A stretch of 64,000 nucleotides of DNA. It comes from Afifella pfennigii DSM 17143. GTDB taxonomy: Bacteria > Pseudomonadota > Alphaproteobacteria > Rhizobiales > Afifellaceae. The stretch lies in the NCBI RefSeq assembly GCF_000688515.1, contig NZ_JHZK01000007.1, positions 1-64,000 on the forward strand, read 5' to 3'. The translations under genes and the position numbers were made by a program. This document shows positions 10,229 through 19,021 of the stretch, one piece after another. Below the pieces are notes generated by a model that saw only the letters and a program-made list of their open reading frames with translations, searched no databases and had not been told where the DNA came from. The stretch's first letter is position 1, and each line of letters opens with the position of its first letter.

Positions 10229-11476
10229 ATGTGGCTCCTCAAGAGCATCCTCAAATCCTTCGTGCGCAACGGTCACCTGAAGATGATCGACGCAGAGGGC
10301 GGCGAGCACCATTTCGGCGGCAAGGCGCCGGGGCCGGACGTGACCATGCGCCTGCACGATGCCAAGCTGCATTGGCGGCTGGCGATCAATCCGGAACTCT
10401 GCGCGCCTGAAGCCTTTATGGACGGCACGCTGACCTTCGAGGACGGCGCCACCGTCAAGGATTTTCTCGGTCTCTTTTCCGTCAACCGCGACTATCTCGC
10501 CGGGCATCCGGCGCAAAGTGTCGTCAACGGGCTCTACCGCAGCCTCCGGCGCTGGCATCAATACAACCCGCTGTGGAAGGCCAAGGAGAACGCCAAGCAC
10601 CATTACAACGTCAAGGAAGACCTTTACCGGCTCTTCCTGGACGAGCGGATGCAATATTCCTGCGCCTATTGGCTCGACCCGGAGCACGAGACGCTGGAGC
10701 AGGCGCAGCTCAACAAGCTTCGGCATATCGGCGCGAAGCTGGATCTGAGGCCCGGCATGAAGGTGCTGGATATCGGCTCGGGCTGGGGCGGGCTGGCGAT
10801 CTATCTGGCGCAGACCTTCGATGTGCAGGTGACCGGGGTCAATCCGGCCACCGAGCAGCTCGCCGCGGCGCGGCGTTGGGCCGACAGGGAGGGCCTGTCC
10901 GGGCGGGTGGAATTCATCGAGAAGGATTATCGCGAGATCGAGGGCACGTTCGACCGCATCGTTTCCGTCGGCATGTTCGAGCATGTCGGCTATCGCTATT
11001 ACGACGCCTTCTTCCGCAAGGTCTTCCAGATCCTGAAGCCGGACGGCTTCATGATGCTGCATTCCATCGGACGCATGTCGCCGCCGGGTACGACCGGGCC
11101 CTTCCTGCACAAGTACATCTTCCCGGGCGGATACGTGCCGGCTCTGTCGGAAGTTTTCGCCTCGCTGGAGCGCACCGGGCTGTGGGTGGACGACGCGGAG
11201 GTCCTGCGCCTGCACTACGCCTATACGATCCAGCGCTGGTACGACCGCTTCATGGCCAACCGGGAGACGGCGGTGGAGCTCTACGACGAGCGCTTCGCGC
11301 GCATGTGGGAGTTCTATCTCGCCGTGGTGGAGCTCGGCTTCGTGCACGGCACCAATATGGTCTTCCAGCTCATCCTGTCACGCCAGCGCGACGCGGTGCC
11401 GATCACCCGCGACTGGATCGGCGAGGCGGAGACAAGGCTCGCCGCCGGCCGGCCGCTTTCGACGGCGGCGGAGTGA
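10229..11476 (+). CDS. cfa: Cyclopropane-fatty-acyl-phospholipid synthase family methyltransferase
   Basis: The protein has 415 residues. It contains the SAM-binding motif VLDIGSGWGG (near residue 180), the family motifs QYSCAYW and VSVGMFEHVG with the conserved Cys and Glu, and the HKYIFPGG block. Enzymes of this family add a methylene group across the double bond of unsaturated acyl chains in membrane phospholipids, usually in stationary phase or under acid stress. The C-terminal region, where E. coli Cfa has another conserved cysteine, differs (FYLAVVELGFVHG), so it belongs to a divergent branch and could use another lipid modification. It starts 89 bp after pccA. Confidence 0.85.
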   Translation: MWLLKSILKSFVRNGHLKMIDAEGGEHHFGGKAPGPDVTMRLHDAKLHWRLAINPELCAPEAFMDGTLTFEDGATVKDFLGLFSVNRDYLAGHPAQSVVNGLYRSLRRWHQYNPLWKAKENAKHHYNVKEDLYRLFLDERMQYSCAYWLDPEHETLEQAQLNKLRHIGAKLDLRPGMKVLDIGSGWGGLAIYLAQTFDVQVTGVNPATEQLAAARRWADREGLSGRVEFIEKDYREIEGTFDRIVSVGMFEHVGYRYYDAFFRKVFQILKPDGFMMLHSIGRMSPPGTTGPFLHKYIFPGGYVPALSEVFASLERTGLWVDDAEVLRLHYAYTIQRWYDRFMANRETAVELYDERFARMWEFYLAVVELGFVHGTNMVFQLILSRQRDAVPITRDWIGEAETRLAAGRPLSTAAE

Positions 11477-11491
11477 GCCGGCGCGCGTAGG

Positions 11492-11776
11492 GTGCCCCTT
11501 CAATCGCTGCATGTGCGCATCGCCGGCCGCGTCCAGGGCGGGGGCTTTCGCGCCTGGACGCAAGACGAGGCACAGGCGCTCGGCCTTTCCGGCTGGGTGG
11601 CGAACATGCCCGACGGGACGGTCGAGGCCGTCTTCAGCGGCGAGGAGGAAGCGGTCAGACGCATATTGGAGCGCTGCGCGTCGGGACCGCGCTTCGCCGT
11701 GGTGGAGGAGGTGAGGATACTCGGCGAAGCGCCGAAGGAGACAGGCGCTTTTCGCGTCGCCCGCTCACCGCGTTAA
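11492..11776 (+). CDS. Acylphosphatase
   Basis: The protein has 94 residues, the usual size. Acylphosphatases hydrolyse carboxyl-phosphate bonds in the cytoplasm. The phosphate-binding loop is present as GRVQGGGFR with its catalytic Arg, and the catalytic Asn lies in WVANMPDGTV. The consensus loop is GxVQGVGFR, so the middle Val is replaced by Gly, which does not remove a catalytic side chain. The start is a GTG at 11492, only 15 bp after cfa, with a weak ribosome binding site, so translation may depend on read-through from cfa. The stop codon overlaps a CtrA-type box. Confidence 0.85.
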   Translation: MPLQSLHVRIAGRVQGGGFRAWTQDEAQALGLSGWVANMPDGTVEAVFSGEEEAVRRILERCASGPRFAVVEEVRILGEAPKETGAFRVARSPR

Positions 11777-11787
11777 CATCGATTTAA
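11773..11787 (+). promoter_or_regulatory. CtrA-type box TTAA-N7-TTAA
   Basis: TTAA at 11773-11776 is followed after exactly seven bases by TTAA at 11784-11787, the consensus spacing of the binding site of the alphaproteobacterial cell-cycle regulator CtrA. It lies 75 bp upstream of the hypothetical gene at 11863 in an AT-rich gap; a further TTAA half-site lies at 11814. Binding is inferred, not shown. Confidence 0.45.
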
Positions 11788-11862
11788 ATTGCAATTGGTT
11801 CGTCAACCCTTCGTTAAGCTAATCTCAGAGCCCAAGAGAAAAAGGCCGACAGGGGTGACGTC

Positions 11863-12300
11863 ATGTCCGTCTTGCCGAAACTCGGCCGGGGGCTCGCGCC
11901 GGCTTTGATGGCGACGGCTGCCGGCCTGACCGCAACCGCCGTCGCCTATGCGGCTCTCGGCGACAGGCCTCAGATCGCCGCGAGCGAGCCCCCCGCAAAG
12001 GAAATACCAGGGCTGACGGAGGTTCGCCTGCGCTTCGAGCCGGACGGGGATCCGCGCGCCGGCAGGGTGAAGGTGCTGCTGAGACCGGAAAGCCGGCCGT
12101 TGACCTATTTCGAGGCGCGCCAGGCGGTGCGGCAGGCGTTCCTGGAGACGCTGAAGGAGCCGGGGCTTCCCGATGACCTGAAGCGCATCGCGGTGACGGT
12201 GGAGATGCAGCCGGAGGGCGCGCCGGGCGGCGAGACGCAGACCTATCTTTTCGTGCGCAAGGACGCCAAGACCTGGACGATCCTGGCGCCGCAGCCCTGA
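11863..12300 (+). CDS. Hypothetical protein with an N-terminal membrane anchor or signal peptide
   Basis: The protein has 145 residues. A hydrophobic segment (LAPALMATAAGLTATAVAYAAL, about residues 11-32) is followed by an Ala-rich linker and a folded domain of about 100 residues rich in alternating charged and hydrophobic residues (EVRLRFEPDGDP, VKVLLRPESRP). No family was recognised. The start at 11863 has AGGGG eight bases upstream. The promoter gap holds a CtrA-like box, so cell-cycle control is possible. It faces lipB, whose stop is only three bases away. An envelope location is inferred. Confidence 0.6.
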   Translation: MSVLPKLGRGLAPALMATAAGLTATAVAYAALGDRPQIAASEPPAKEIPGLTEVRLRFEPDGDPRAGRVKVLLRPESRPLTYFEARQAVRQAFLETLKEPGLPDDLKRIAVTVEMQPEGAPGGETQTYLFVRKDAKTWTILAPQP

Positions 12301-12302
12301 AA

Positions 12303-13055
12303 TCAGTTCCCCGGCGCCTCAACCGGCCCGAAGACGGCCCTGAAGGCGTCGAGGAGGGCGCGGTCGGCCTCCGCCAGGCTTGCGGCGCGGCCGAGATCGG
12401 CAAGGCTGGTAACGCCGTGGCCGGCGATGCCGCAGGGCACGATGCCGGAAAAATGCTCCAGGTCCGGCGCCACGTTGAGGGCGATGCCGTGCAGGCTCAC
12501 CCAGCGGCGCACACGCACGCCGATGGCGGCGATCTTGTCCTCCGCCGGCGCTCCGTCGGGGCCCGGCCTGTCCGGCCGCTCCACCCAGATGCCGACGCGG
12601 CCCGTTCGCCGTTCGCCCGTCACGGCGAAAGCGGCGAGGGCGCGAATCAGCCATTCCTCCAGCGCGTGGACGTAGCAGCGGATGTCGGGCCGGCGCGTCT
12701 GAAGGTCGAGCATGAGGTAGGCGACCCGCTGGCCGGGGCCGTGATAGGTGAACTGGCCGCCGCGGCCGGTCTTGAAGACCGGGAAGCGATCCGGGGCGAG
12801 AAGGTCGTCGGCCGCGGCGCTGGTGCCGGCCGTGTAGAGCGGGGGATGCTCCAGGAGCCAGAGGCATTCGCGCGCCTTGCCGGCGCGGATGGCGGCGACG
12901 CGCTCGTCCATGAAGGCCAGCGCCTCGGGGTAGGCGACGGGCTCCGGGGAGACGATCAGTTCCACCGGCTCCGCATCCGCGGCAGGCCAGAGCGTGCCGG
13001 CGCCGGCCTTGCAGGCGGCCGGCTCGGCGGCGCGATCTTCAGCTGAGTGCAGCAT
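12303..13055 (-). CDS. lipB: Octanoyl-[acyl carrier protein]:protein octanoyltransferase
   Basis: The protein has 250 residues. It transfers octanoyl groups from acyl carrier protein to lipoate-dependent proteins, the first step of lipoate synthesis. The thioester-forming Cys208 is in GIVPCGI and the conserved Lys174 in KIAAIGVRV; the substrate loop [11 protein letters not shown] is near residue 100. About 25 N-terminal residues before the conserved domain are Ala- and Glu-rich, so the true start may be internal. No lipA is in the window. A single-gene unit, convergent with the hypothetical gene at 11863. Confidence 0.9.
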   Translation of the reverse strand: MLHSAEDRAAEPAACKAGAGTLWPAADAEPVELIVSPEPVAYPEALAFMDERVAAIRAGKARECLWLLEHPPLYTAGTSAAADDLLAPDRFPVFKTGRGGQFTYHGPGQRVAYLMLDLQTRRPDIRCYVHALEEWLIRALAAFAVTGERRTGRVGIWVERPDRPGPDGAPAEDKIAAIGVRVRRWVSLHGIALNVAPDLEHFSGIVPCGIAGHGVTSLADLGRAASLAEADRALLDAFRAVFGPVEAPGN

Positions 13056-13113
13056 GGCGCCTCACATAGGCGCGCAAGGGGCTTCTGGCGAGAGCTTTCA
13101 AGGGAGCGAAGAT

Positions 13114-13156
13114 GCGAGAGCGGCCCGTGGGGGTGGGCGGGACGGACCGCTCTCGC
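13114..13156 (-). terminator. Ten-bp hairpin after the glycine-rich gene
   Basis: GCGAGAGCGG at 13114-13123 is the exact reverse complement of CCGCTCTCGC at 13147-13156, with a 23-base loop. It lies just after the leftward glycine-rich gene. There is no T-run, so it may be a weak terminator or an mRNA-stabilising stem. Confidence 0.35.
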
Positions 13157-13173
13157 GCCGGCAGCGGGCAGGC

Positions 13174-13584
13174 TCAGAACGCCATGCCGATGAACTGCCG
13201 GTTGTAGCGCCCGGAGAAGGCGTTGAAGCGCACGGCGAAGCGCTTGCCGCCGCGGGTGGCGTGGTAGCGGTAGAACTTGCCGCGGCAATCGAGTGGGCGA
13301 ATGCGGTGGAAGCCCTGGGCGCGCAGCTGCATGCGGCCGCCCTGGCAGCTCATCTTGTGCCAGCCGCCGCCAGGACCGCCAGGCCCCCAACCGCCGCCGG
13401 GACCGCCAGGCCCCCAGCCTCCGCCGGGACCCCAGCCGCCGCCGTGGCCCCAGCCGCCGCCGTGGCCCCAACCGCCGCCGACCAAGGTGAGCGAGACCTC
13501 GCCGGCCTGCGCCTGGCTGACCGGCTGGAAGGCGGCGAAACCGATGATAAGGGCCGCCGCGGCGAGAACGATCTTCTTCTTCAT
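13174..13584 (-). CDS. Glycine/tryptophan-rich secreted protein
   Basis: The protein has 136 residues. A signal peptide (MKKKIVLAAAALIIGFAAF…, cleavage near AQA) is followed by a low-complexity run built from GGGWGHG and GGGWGPG units over about 45 residues, encoded by a degenerate CCGCCG/CCCCA DNA repeat at about 13370-13485. The C-terminal 60 residues are basic and end in a conserved-looking block (YHATRGGKRFAVRFNAFSGRYNRQF). The start at 13584 follows AGGAGA eight bases upstream. Function unknown; exported location is inferred. The Trp- and Gly-rich repeat could vary in length between strains. Confidence 0.65.
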   Translation of the reverse strand: MKKKIVLAAAALIIGFAAFQPVSQAQAGEVSLTLVGGGWGHGGGWGHGGGWGPGGGWGPGGPGGGWGPGGPGGGWHKMSCQGGRMQLRAQGFHRIRPLDCRGKFYRYHATRGGKRFAVRFNAFSGRYNRQFIGMAF

Positions 13585-13727
13585 GATGCGTCTCCTGTCG
13601 GGTTTGAGCGTCGGCCCATCGCCGTCGCCATGGCCATCAGTTTCCCGAAGCGGCAAAAAGGTTCAGTGCGCGAGCACACATTCCGCGGCCGGCAGGGCAG
13701 GGCCGCGTCTTATGGCCAAGAGCGGCC

Positions 13728-13756
13728 TTGTTTCGCTTCAGGCCATTTGCTACATG
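13728..13756 (+). promoter_or_regulatory. Promoter candidate for tRNA-Leu
   Basis: TTGTTT at 13728-13733 and TACATG at 13751-13756 are separated by 17 bases, close to a sigma-70-type promoter, and the tRNA begins 35 bp downstream. Confidence 0.45.
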
Positions 13757-13790
13757 ACCGCCGCGCCGGCGTGGCCGGCTGCAGATTTTC

Positions 13791-13875
13791 GCGGTCGTGG
13801 CGGAACTGGTAGACGCGCAGCGTTGAGGTCGCTGTGGGGCAACCCGTGGAGGTTCGAGTCCTCTCGACCGCACCA
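13791..13875 (+). tRNA. tRNA-Leu (anticodon GAG)
   Basis: The acceptor arms GCGGTCG (13791-13797) and CGACCGC (13865-13871) pair perfectly, followed by the discriminator A and encoded CCA. The anticodon stem CAGCG/CGCTG encloses the loop TTGAGGT, giving anticodon GAG, which reads CTC and CTT leucine codons. A long variable arm (around GGGGCAACCC) and a T-loop TTCGAGT are present, as expected for class II tRNA-Leu. It lies between a promoter candidate and a strong terminator, so it is a separate transcription unit. Confidence 0.95.
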
Positions 13876-13881
13876 ATCGGC

Positions 13882-13909
13882 AAAAAGGCGGCTTCGTGCC
13901 GCCTTTTTT
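13882..13909 (+). terminator. Rho-independent terminator of tRNA-Leu
   Basis: The stem GGCGGC/GCCGCC, extended by A/T pairs, has a TTCG-type loop and is followed by six T residues. It ends seven bases after the tRNA CCA begins to be trailed and is a classical intrinsic terminator. Confidence 0.85.
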
Positions 13910-13977
13910 CGTTCTCACAGACCCGCCGCCCGGCGCAGCGGCTGGACCCGCCCCCACGTGAACCGTAAGGATGAGCG

Positions 13978-15390
13978 ATGGATACGCAGGCCCTCGAGCG
14001 CGACGGTGAGCAAGAGGTTCCGGCCCTGGCGGTGCGGGACGAGGAAGGCTCGCTCAACAGCGATTATCTCGCCGCGGTCGCCGAGGCGATCGAGGCGCGC
14101 GAGGCGGCGCGTCTGCTGGCGCTGGTCGGCGAACTGCACGAATCGGATCTCGGCGATGTCCTGCAGACGCTCGACCGCGATGAGCGCGAGGCCTTCATCC
14201 AGCTTCTGGGCAGCGAATTCGACTGGACGGCGCTGACGGAGGTCGACGAGGCCGTCCGCGACGAAATCCTGGAGACGATCCCGAACGAGGCGATCGCGGA
14301 GGCGGTCCGCGAACTCGATTCGGACGATGCCATCGGCATTCTGGAGGACATGGCGGAGGAGGACCGCGAGGAGATCCTCGCCGCCCTGCCGCTGGCGGAG
14401 CGCATCGCGCTGGAGCGCTCCTTCGACTATCCGGAGGAATCCGCCGGGCGGCGGATGACGACGCATTTCATCGCCGTGCCGCCCTTCTGGACCGTCGGGC
14501 AGACGATCGACTTCTTGCGCGAGGACGAGCGGCTGCCGGACGATTTCACCGAGATCTTCGTCGTCGATCCGCGCTTCCGCTTCCTCGGCACGGTGCCGCT
14601 GGACCGGCTCTTGCGCACCAAGCGGCCGGTGAAGATCGAAGAGATCATGGGCGAGGTGACGCATTCGGTCTCCGCCACCGACGACCAGGAGGAGGTGGCG
14701 CGCCTGTTCGAGCGCTACAATCTCCTGTCCGTCGGCGTCGTCGACGAGAACGACCGGCTGGTCGGCGTCATCACCGTCGACGACATCGTCGACGTCATCG
14801 AGGAGGAGGCGGACGAGGACATCAAGCGCCTCGCCGGCGTCGGCGACGAGGAGATCTCCGACAGCTTCGTCTCGGCGGTGCGCTCGCGCTTCGTGTGGCT
14901 GCTCATCAATCTCGGCACGGCCGTCCTCGCCTCCGTCGTCATCGGGCTTTTCGACGCCACCATCTCGGAGATGGTGGCGCTCGCCGTGCTGATGCCGATC
15001 GTCGCCTCCATGGGCGGCAATGCCGGCACCCAGACCATGACGGTGGCGGTGCGCGCGCTGGCGACACGCGAGATCGAGACCATCAACCCCTTGCGCTTCA
15101 TCTCCAGGGAGACGCTGGTCGGGCTCGCCAACGGCATTCTCTTCGCCGTCATCATCGGGGTGGTGGCGACCTTCTGGTTCTCCAACGTGCAGCTCGGCGG
15201 CATCATCGCCACGGCGATGGTCATCAACATGGTGGCGGCGGGGCTTGCCGGCATCCTCATCCCGCTGGCGCTCGACAAGATGGGCGCCGACCCGGCGATC
15301 GCCTCCTCCGTCTTCGTCACCACGGTGACGGACGTCGTCGGCTTCTTCGCCTTCCTCGGCCTTGCCGCCTGGTGGTTCGGCATCGGCTGA
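13978..15390 (+). CDS. mgtE: MgtE-family magnesium transporter
   Basis: The protein has 470 residues. Domains in order are an acidic helical N domain (about 30-150), two CBS domains (about 155-285, with EIFVVDPRFRFLGTVPL and SVGVVDENDRLVGVITVDD) and a five-helix membrane channel domain (about 300-470, with the pore-side motif MGGNAGTQT). MgtE is a Mg2+-gated magnesium channel of the inner membrane; the cytoplasmic acidic domains sense Mg2+. The start at 13978 follows GTAAGGA. No magnesium riboswitch was recognised in the 68 bp between the tRNA terminator and the start. Confidence 0.93.
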   Translation: MDTQALERDGEQEVPALAVRDEEGSLNSDYLAAVAEAIEAREAARLLALVGELHESDLGDVLQTLDRDEREAFIQLLGSEFDWTALTEVDEAVRDEILETIPNEAIAEAVRELDSDDAIGILEDMAEEDREEILAALPLAERIALERSFDYPEESAGRRMTTHFIAVPPFWTVGQTIDFLREDERLPDDFTEIFVVDPRFRFLGTVPLDRLLRTKRPVKIEEIMGEVTHSVSATDDQEEVARLFERYNLLSVGVVDENDRLVGVITVDDIVDVIEEEADEDIKRLAGVGDEEISDSFVSAVRSRFVWLLINLGTAVLASVVIGLFDATISEMVALAVLMPIVASMGGNAGTQTMTVAVRALATREIETINPLRFISRETLVGLANGILFAVIIGVVATFWFSNVQLGGIIATAMVINMVAAGLAGILIPLALDKMGADPAIASSVFVTTVTDVVGFFAFLGLAAWWFGIG

Positions 15391-15488
15391 GCGGGCACGG
15401 GCGCAAAAATCGTTGCAATCGCGCACTCGCCGTTAACGACCCAGAAAGGCTAAGCCTTCACCAATGAGCCGATCCTGGGACGGCTTTC

Positions 15489-16253
15489 ATGCGGCAGACA
15501 ACCACTTCCTTTCGCCTTGGCCTGGCGCTTGCGGCCACGCTCATCCTCGCCGCCTGCGGCGGGGCCATCCAATACCTGCCCGATTCCGACCCGCATCCGG
15601 GCGTGGCCAGGGCGCATCGCATGCCCGTGCAGGGCATCGACGTCTCCAAATATCAGGGCGATATCGACTGGGCGAAGGTGCGCGACGATGATATCCGCTT
15701 CGCCTATATGAAGGTCTCCGAAGGTGGCGACCATGTCGACGAGCGCTTCTACGAGAACTGGGAGAAGGCCGCCCGCGCCGGGGTGCCGCGCGGCGCCTAC
15801 CATTTCATGTATTGGTGCCGGACCGCGAGCGAGCAGGCGCTGTGGTACCAGATGGCGGTGCCGCGCGACAAAAGCCAGCTGCCGCCGGTGCTGGACCTGG
15901 AATGGAACCACCAGTCGCGCACCTGCCCGCACAAGATCTCCAAGGAAGAGGCGCTGCAGAAGATCGACGTGATGCTCGCCGCGATGGAGGCCCATAGCGG
16001 CAAGCGGCCGATCATCTACACCGATATCACCTTCCATAAGGACATTCTGGAAGGGCGCTATCGCAACTACGATTTCTGGCTGCGCAGCGTCGCGGCCGAG
16101 CCGCATGAGCGCTACAAGCATCGCGCGTTCTTGATCTGGCAATACAGCGCCACCGGGCGCGTGCGGGGTATTTCCGGCCCGGTGGACCGCAACGCCTTCA
16201 ACGGCTCGGAGAAGGAGTTCGAGCGCTGGCTGAGGCGCCAGGGGGCAAGTTAA
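15489..16253 (+). CDS. GH25-family lysozyme, predicted lipoprotein
   Basis: The protein has 254 residues. The signal peptide ends with a lipobox (LILAAC), so the mature protein starts at a lipid-modified Cys and is held in the outer membrane or periplasm. The GH25 muramidase fold is shown by GIDVSKYQGDIDW at the start of the domain, the acidic strand VLDLEWN, and WQYSATGRVRGISGPVDRN near the end. These enzymes cut the N-acetylmuramyl glycosidic bond of peptidoglycan. In Rhizobiales such lipoproteins are usually taken as cell-wall remodelling enzymes. Followed after 10 bp by a GNAT gene. Confidence 0.88.
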   Translation: MRQTTTSFRLGLALAATLILAACGGAIQYLPDSDPHPGVARAHRMPVQGIDVSKYQGDIDWAKVRDDDIRFAYMKVSEGGDHVDERFYENWEKAARAGVPRGAYHFMYWCRTASEQALWYQMAVPRDKSQLPPVLDLEWNHQSRTCPHKISKEEALQKIDVMLAAMEAHSGKRPIIYTDITFHKDILEGRYRNYDFWLRSVAAEPHERYKHRAFLIWQYSATGRVRGISGPVDRNAFNGSEKEFERWLRRQGAS

Positions 16254-16263
16254 GGAGGAGAGG

Positions 16264-16707
16264 ATGGGCGTCGCCATCCGGCCGCTGAGACAAGCCGACC
16301 GCCCCGGCTGGGAGCCGCTATGGCAGGGCTATCTGGACTTTTATCAGACCGCTCTCGCCCCGCAGGTGACGGAAGGAACCTGGGCACGTCTTCTTCAGCC
16401 GGAAACGCGCATCCATGGCCTCGGCGCCTTTCTGGACGGCGGCGAGCGGCTTGTCGGCATCGTCCATTATCTCTTCCATCCGGTCACCTGGTCGCTGGCG
16501 GACCGCTGCTACCTTGAGGATCTCTTCGTCGCCGAGGAGGCGCGCGGGCGCGGCGCCGGGCGGGCGCTGATCGAGGCGGTCTACGCGGCGGCCGACAAGG
16601 AGGGCGCCGACCAGGTCTATTGGCTGACGCAGGACTTCAACCACGACGCCCGCCGGCTCTACGACAGCCTCGCCAACCTGACGCCCTTCATCAAATACCG
16701 GCGGTGA
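16264..16707 (+). CDS. GNAT-family N-acetyltransferase
   Basis: The protein has 147 residues with the acetyl-CoA binding motif RGRGAGRALIEA (near residue 96) after the strand CYLEDLFVAEEA, which together define the GNAT fold. Substrate unknown. An AAGGAGGA ribosome binding site ends three to four bases before the ATG. The short gaps to the GH25 gene (10 bp) and to the VOC gene (5 bp) suggest a three-gene operon. Confidence 0.85.
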   Translation: MGVAIRPLRQADRPGWEPLWQGYLDFYQTALAPQVTEGTWARLLQPETRIHGLGAFLDGGERLVGIVHYLFHPVTWSLADRCYLEDLFVAEEARGRGAGRALIEAVYAAADKEGADQVYWLTQDFNHDARRLYDSLANLTPFIKYRR

Positions 16708-16712
16708 GCGGT

Positions 16713-17129
16713 ATGGCACCGAGCATCGACGGCATTCTAGAGACGGCGGTCTACGTGGAGGACATGGAAGAGGCCCATCGCTTCTACGGCGAGGTGCTCG
16801 GCCTGAAGCGCGTCATCGACACGCCGCGGATGATGACCTACGAGGCCGGGCCCGCCGAGGTGCTGCTCGTCTTCAGGCGCGGCCAGACGGCGGAGGACGC
16901 CAAGACGCCGGGCGGCGTGGTGCCGGGCCATCACTCAGAGGGTCCGGCGCATTTCGCCTTCCGCATCGCCAAGGACGCCTACGGCACATGGAAGCGCCAT
17001 CTTCAGGCGCATGGCGTCGTGGTGGTGAGCGAGGTGACCTGGCCGAAAGGCGGACGCTCCATCTATTTCCACGATCCGGACGGCAACGTGGTGGAGCTGG
17101 CGACGCCGGGCCTTTGGCCGAACTACTGA
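16713..17129 (+). CDS. VOC-family (glyoxalase/dioxygenase fold) protein
   Basis: The protein has 138 residues. Two beta-alpha-beta-beta-beta modules are visible: [20 protein letters not shown] at the start, and HFAFRIA … [18 protein letters not shown] at the end, with the metal-ligand positions His in HFAF and Glu in NVVELA. VOC proteins include glyoxalase I, fosfomycin resistance enzymes and extradiol dioxygenases; the substrate cannot be read from the sequence. The ATG at 16713 is chosen because the domain begins directly after it. Confidence 0.82.
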   Translation: MAPSIDGILETAVYVEDMEEAHRFYGEVLGLKRVIDTPRMMTYEAGPAEVLLVFRRGQTAEDAKTPGGVVPGHHSEGPAHFAFRIAKDAYGTWKRHLQAHGVVVVSEVTWPKGGRSIYFHDPDGNVVELATPGLWPNY

Positions 17130-17181
17130 ACCGCTCCCGGTCGCGCCGCCGGCCGCAAGGCGGATAGGCCGGCGGCCAGGG

Positions 17182-17655
17182 CTATATCCAGCGACGCACG
17201 CGCGCCTTGAAGGCGCGGTACTCCTCGCCGAAGCGCGCTTCCAGGTGCTTTTCCTCGCGCGCGATCGCCACCCTGTCGAGGAGGACGAAGACGGCCGGCG
17301 TCAGAAGCACCAGCCACAAGTTGGCGAAGGCGAGACCGAGGCCGAGAATGAGCAGGCCGTTGCCGATATAGATGGGATTGCGCGAATAGCGGAACGGCCC
17401 GTCGGTGGCGAGCGCGGCGGCCGAGCGGTCGGGCCGCACCGTCGTGGCGTGGCGACGGAAGGTCTGAAAGGTCCAGATGTCGAGGCCGAGGCCGAGGAGG
17501 ATGAAGACGACGCCGAGGCCGCGGAAGGCCTCCACGGTCTCCGGCGAGAGCGGGATCGGCACAAGCCAGGAAAGGATAAGGGCGAGCAGGACGGCGCCGG
17601 CCATGATGACGGGCGGCCAGGGAACCTTGCTCGGCGCGGCGGAAAAATCGTCCAT
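17182..17655 (-). CDS. Isoprenylcysteine carboxyl methyltransferase-like membrane protein
   Basis: The protein has 157 residues with about four transmembrane segments. The C-terminal block [18 protein letters not shown] … [25 protein letters not shown] is the hallmark of the ICMT/phospholipid methyltransferase superfamily, with the SAM-binding NPxY-like and ExxL-GxEY motifs. Bacterial members methylate unknown small molecules or lipids, so the substrate is open. The start at 17655 gives a full-length domain. It diverges from the isovaleryl-CoA dehydrogenase gene. Confidence 0.75.
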   Translation of the reverse strand: MDDFSAAPSKVPWPPVIMAGAVLLALILSWLVPIPLSPETVEAFRGLGVVFILLGLGLDIWTFQTFRRHATTVRPDRSAAALATDGPFRYSRNPIYIGNGLLILGLGLAFANLWLVLLTPAVFVLLDRVAIAREEKHLEARFGEEYRAFKARVRRWI

Positions 17656-17784
17656 GGGATGGCCCGAGGGTTGTGCTCTGTCTTCGGCATGGAGATGGAG
17701 AAAGCAAGGTGCGCGCGCAATAGGGCTTGCGCTTGGCGCCCGCGCAATTTCTCCTGGGGGCAGGCAACGCTTGAGACGAACGAC

Positions 17785-18957
17785 ATGCTGGCCAACGACC
17801 TTCCCACCTTCAATTTCCAGCTCGGCGAAACCGCCGAGATGCTGCGCGACACGGTGCGCTCCTTCGCCGAGGACAGGATTGCGCCGCTTGCCGAGAAGAT
17901 TGACCGCGAGGACTGGTTTCCCCGCGAGCTCTGGCCGGAAATGGGCGCGCTCGGCCTGCACGGCATCACCGTAGAGGAGGAATGGGGCGGGTCGGGCCTC
18001 GGCTATCTGGAGCATTGCGTGGCGATGGAGGAAGTCTCGCGCGCTTCCGGCTCCATCGGCCTTTCCTACGGCGCGCATTCCAACCTGTGCGTCAATCAGC
18101 TGCGCCGCTGGGGCAGCGAGGAGCAGAAGTCGCGCTACCTTGCCAAGCTCATCTCCGGGGAGCATCTGGGCGCGCTCGCCATGTCGGAGACGGGGGCGGG
18201 CTCCGATGTCGTCTCCATGAAGCTCAGGGCGGAAAAGCACGGCGAGCGCTACTTCCTCAACGGCTCCAAGATGTGGATCACCAACGGCCCGCAGGCCGAT
18301 ACCCTCATCGTCTACGCCAAGACCGACCCTGAGGCCGGCGCGCGCGGCATCACCGCCTTCCTCATCGAGAAGGGCTTTGCCGGCTTTTCCGTCGCCCAGA
18401 AGCTCGACAAGCTCGGCATGCGCGGCTCGGAGACGGGCGAGCTCGTGTTTGAGGATTGCGAGGTGCCGGAGGAGAACCGGCTGGGGGCGGAAGGCGAGGG
18501 GGTGAAGATCCTCATGTCCGGCCTCGATTACGAGCGCGTCGTCCTGGCAGCCGGGCCACTCGGCCTGATGCAGGCGGCGCTCGACGTGGTGATCCCGTAT
18601 CTGCACGAGCGCCGGCAGTTCGGCCAGCCGATCGGCTCCTTCCAGCTGATGCAGGGCAAGCTCGCCGACATGTATGTGACGATGAATGCCTGCCGGGCCT
18701 ATGTCTATGCCGTGGCGCGCGCCTCAGACGCCGGGCAGACAACGCGCCAGGACGCGGCCGGCGCCATCCTCTACGCGGCGGAGAAGGCGACGCAGGTGGC
18801 GCTCGACGCCATCCAATGCCTCGGCGGCAACGGCTATATCAACGATTATCCGACCGGACGCATCCTGCGCGACGCCAAGCTCTACGAGATCGGCGCCGGC
18901 ACCAGCGAGATCCGCCGCATGCTGATCGGGCGGGAGATCTTTCAGCGCACCGGCTGA
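17785..18957 (+). CDS. ivd: Isovaleryl-CoA dehydrogenase
   Basis: The protein has 390 residues and is an acyl-CoA dehydrogenase with FAD and electron-transfer flavoprotein as expected partners. Assignment to isovaleryl-CoA rests on the block [18 protein letters not shown], where the catalytic Glu of this subfamily lies, and on [13 protein letters not shown] at the C-terminus, both diagnostic of isovaleryl-CoA dehydrogenase as opposed to short- or medium-chain enzymes. It carries out the third step of leucine breakdown. The start at 17785 ([15 protein letters not shown]) fits the family. The downstream methylcrotonyl-CoA carboxylase genes usually linked to it are not here. Confidence 0.88.
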   Translation: MLANDLPTFNFQLGETAEMLRDTVRSFAEDRIAPLAEKIDREDWFPRELWPEMGALGLHGITVEEEWGGSGLGYLEHCVAMEEVSRASGSIGLSYGAHSNLCVNQLRRWGSEEQKSRYLAKLISGEHLGALAMSETGAGSDVVSMKLRAEKHGERYFLNGSKMWITNGPQADTLIVYAKTDPEAGARGITAFLIEKGFAGFSVAQKLDKLGMRGSETGELVFEDCEVPEENRLGAEGEGVKILMSGLDYERVVLAAGPLGLMQAALDVVIPYLHERRQFGQPIGSFQLMQGKLADMYVTMNACRAYVYAVARASDAGQTTRQDAAGAILYAAEKATQVALDAIQCLGGNGYINDYPTGRILRDAKLYEIGAGTSEIRRMLIGREIFQRTG

Positions 18958-19021
18958 GAAAGGCCGCGCCCGCCTTCGTCTCTTCCTCGCCGACCTCTTC
19001 CCGCAAGCCAGGAGCCTTGCC

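Noticed and set aside
11492-11776. Inactive acylphosphatase
   Set aside because: The loop has Gly for Val, but the catalytic Arg and Asn are both present, so activity is expected.
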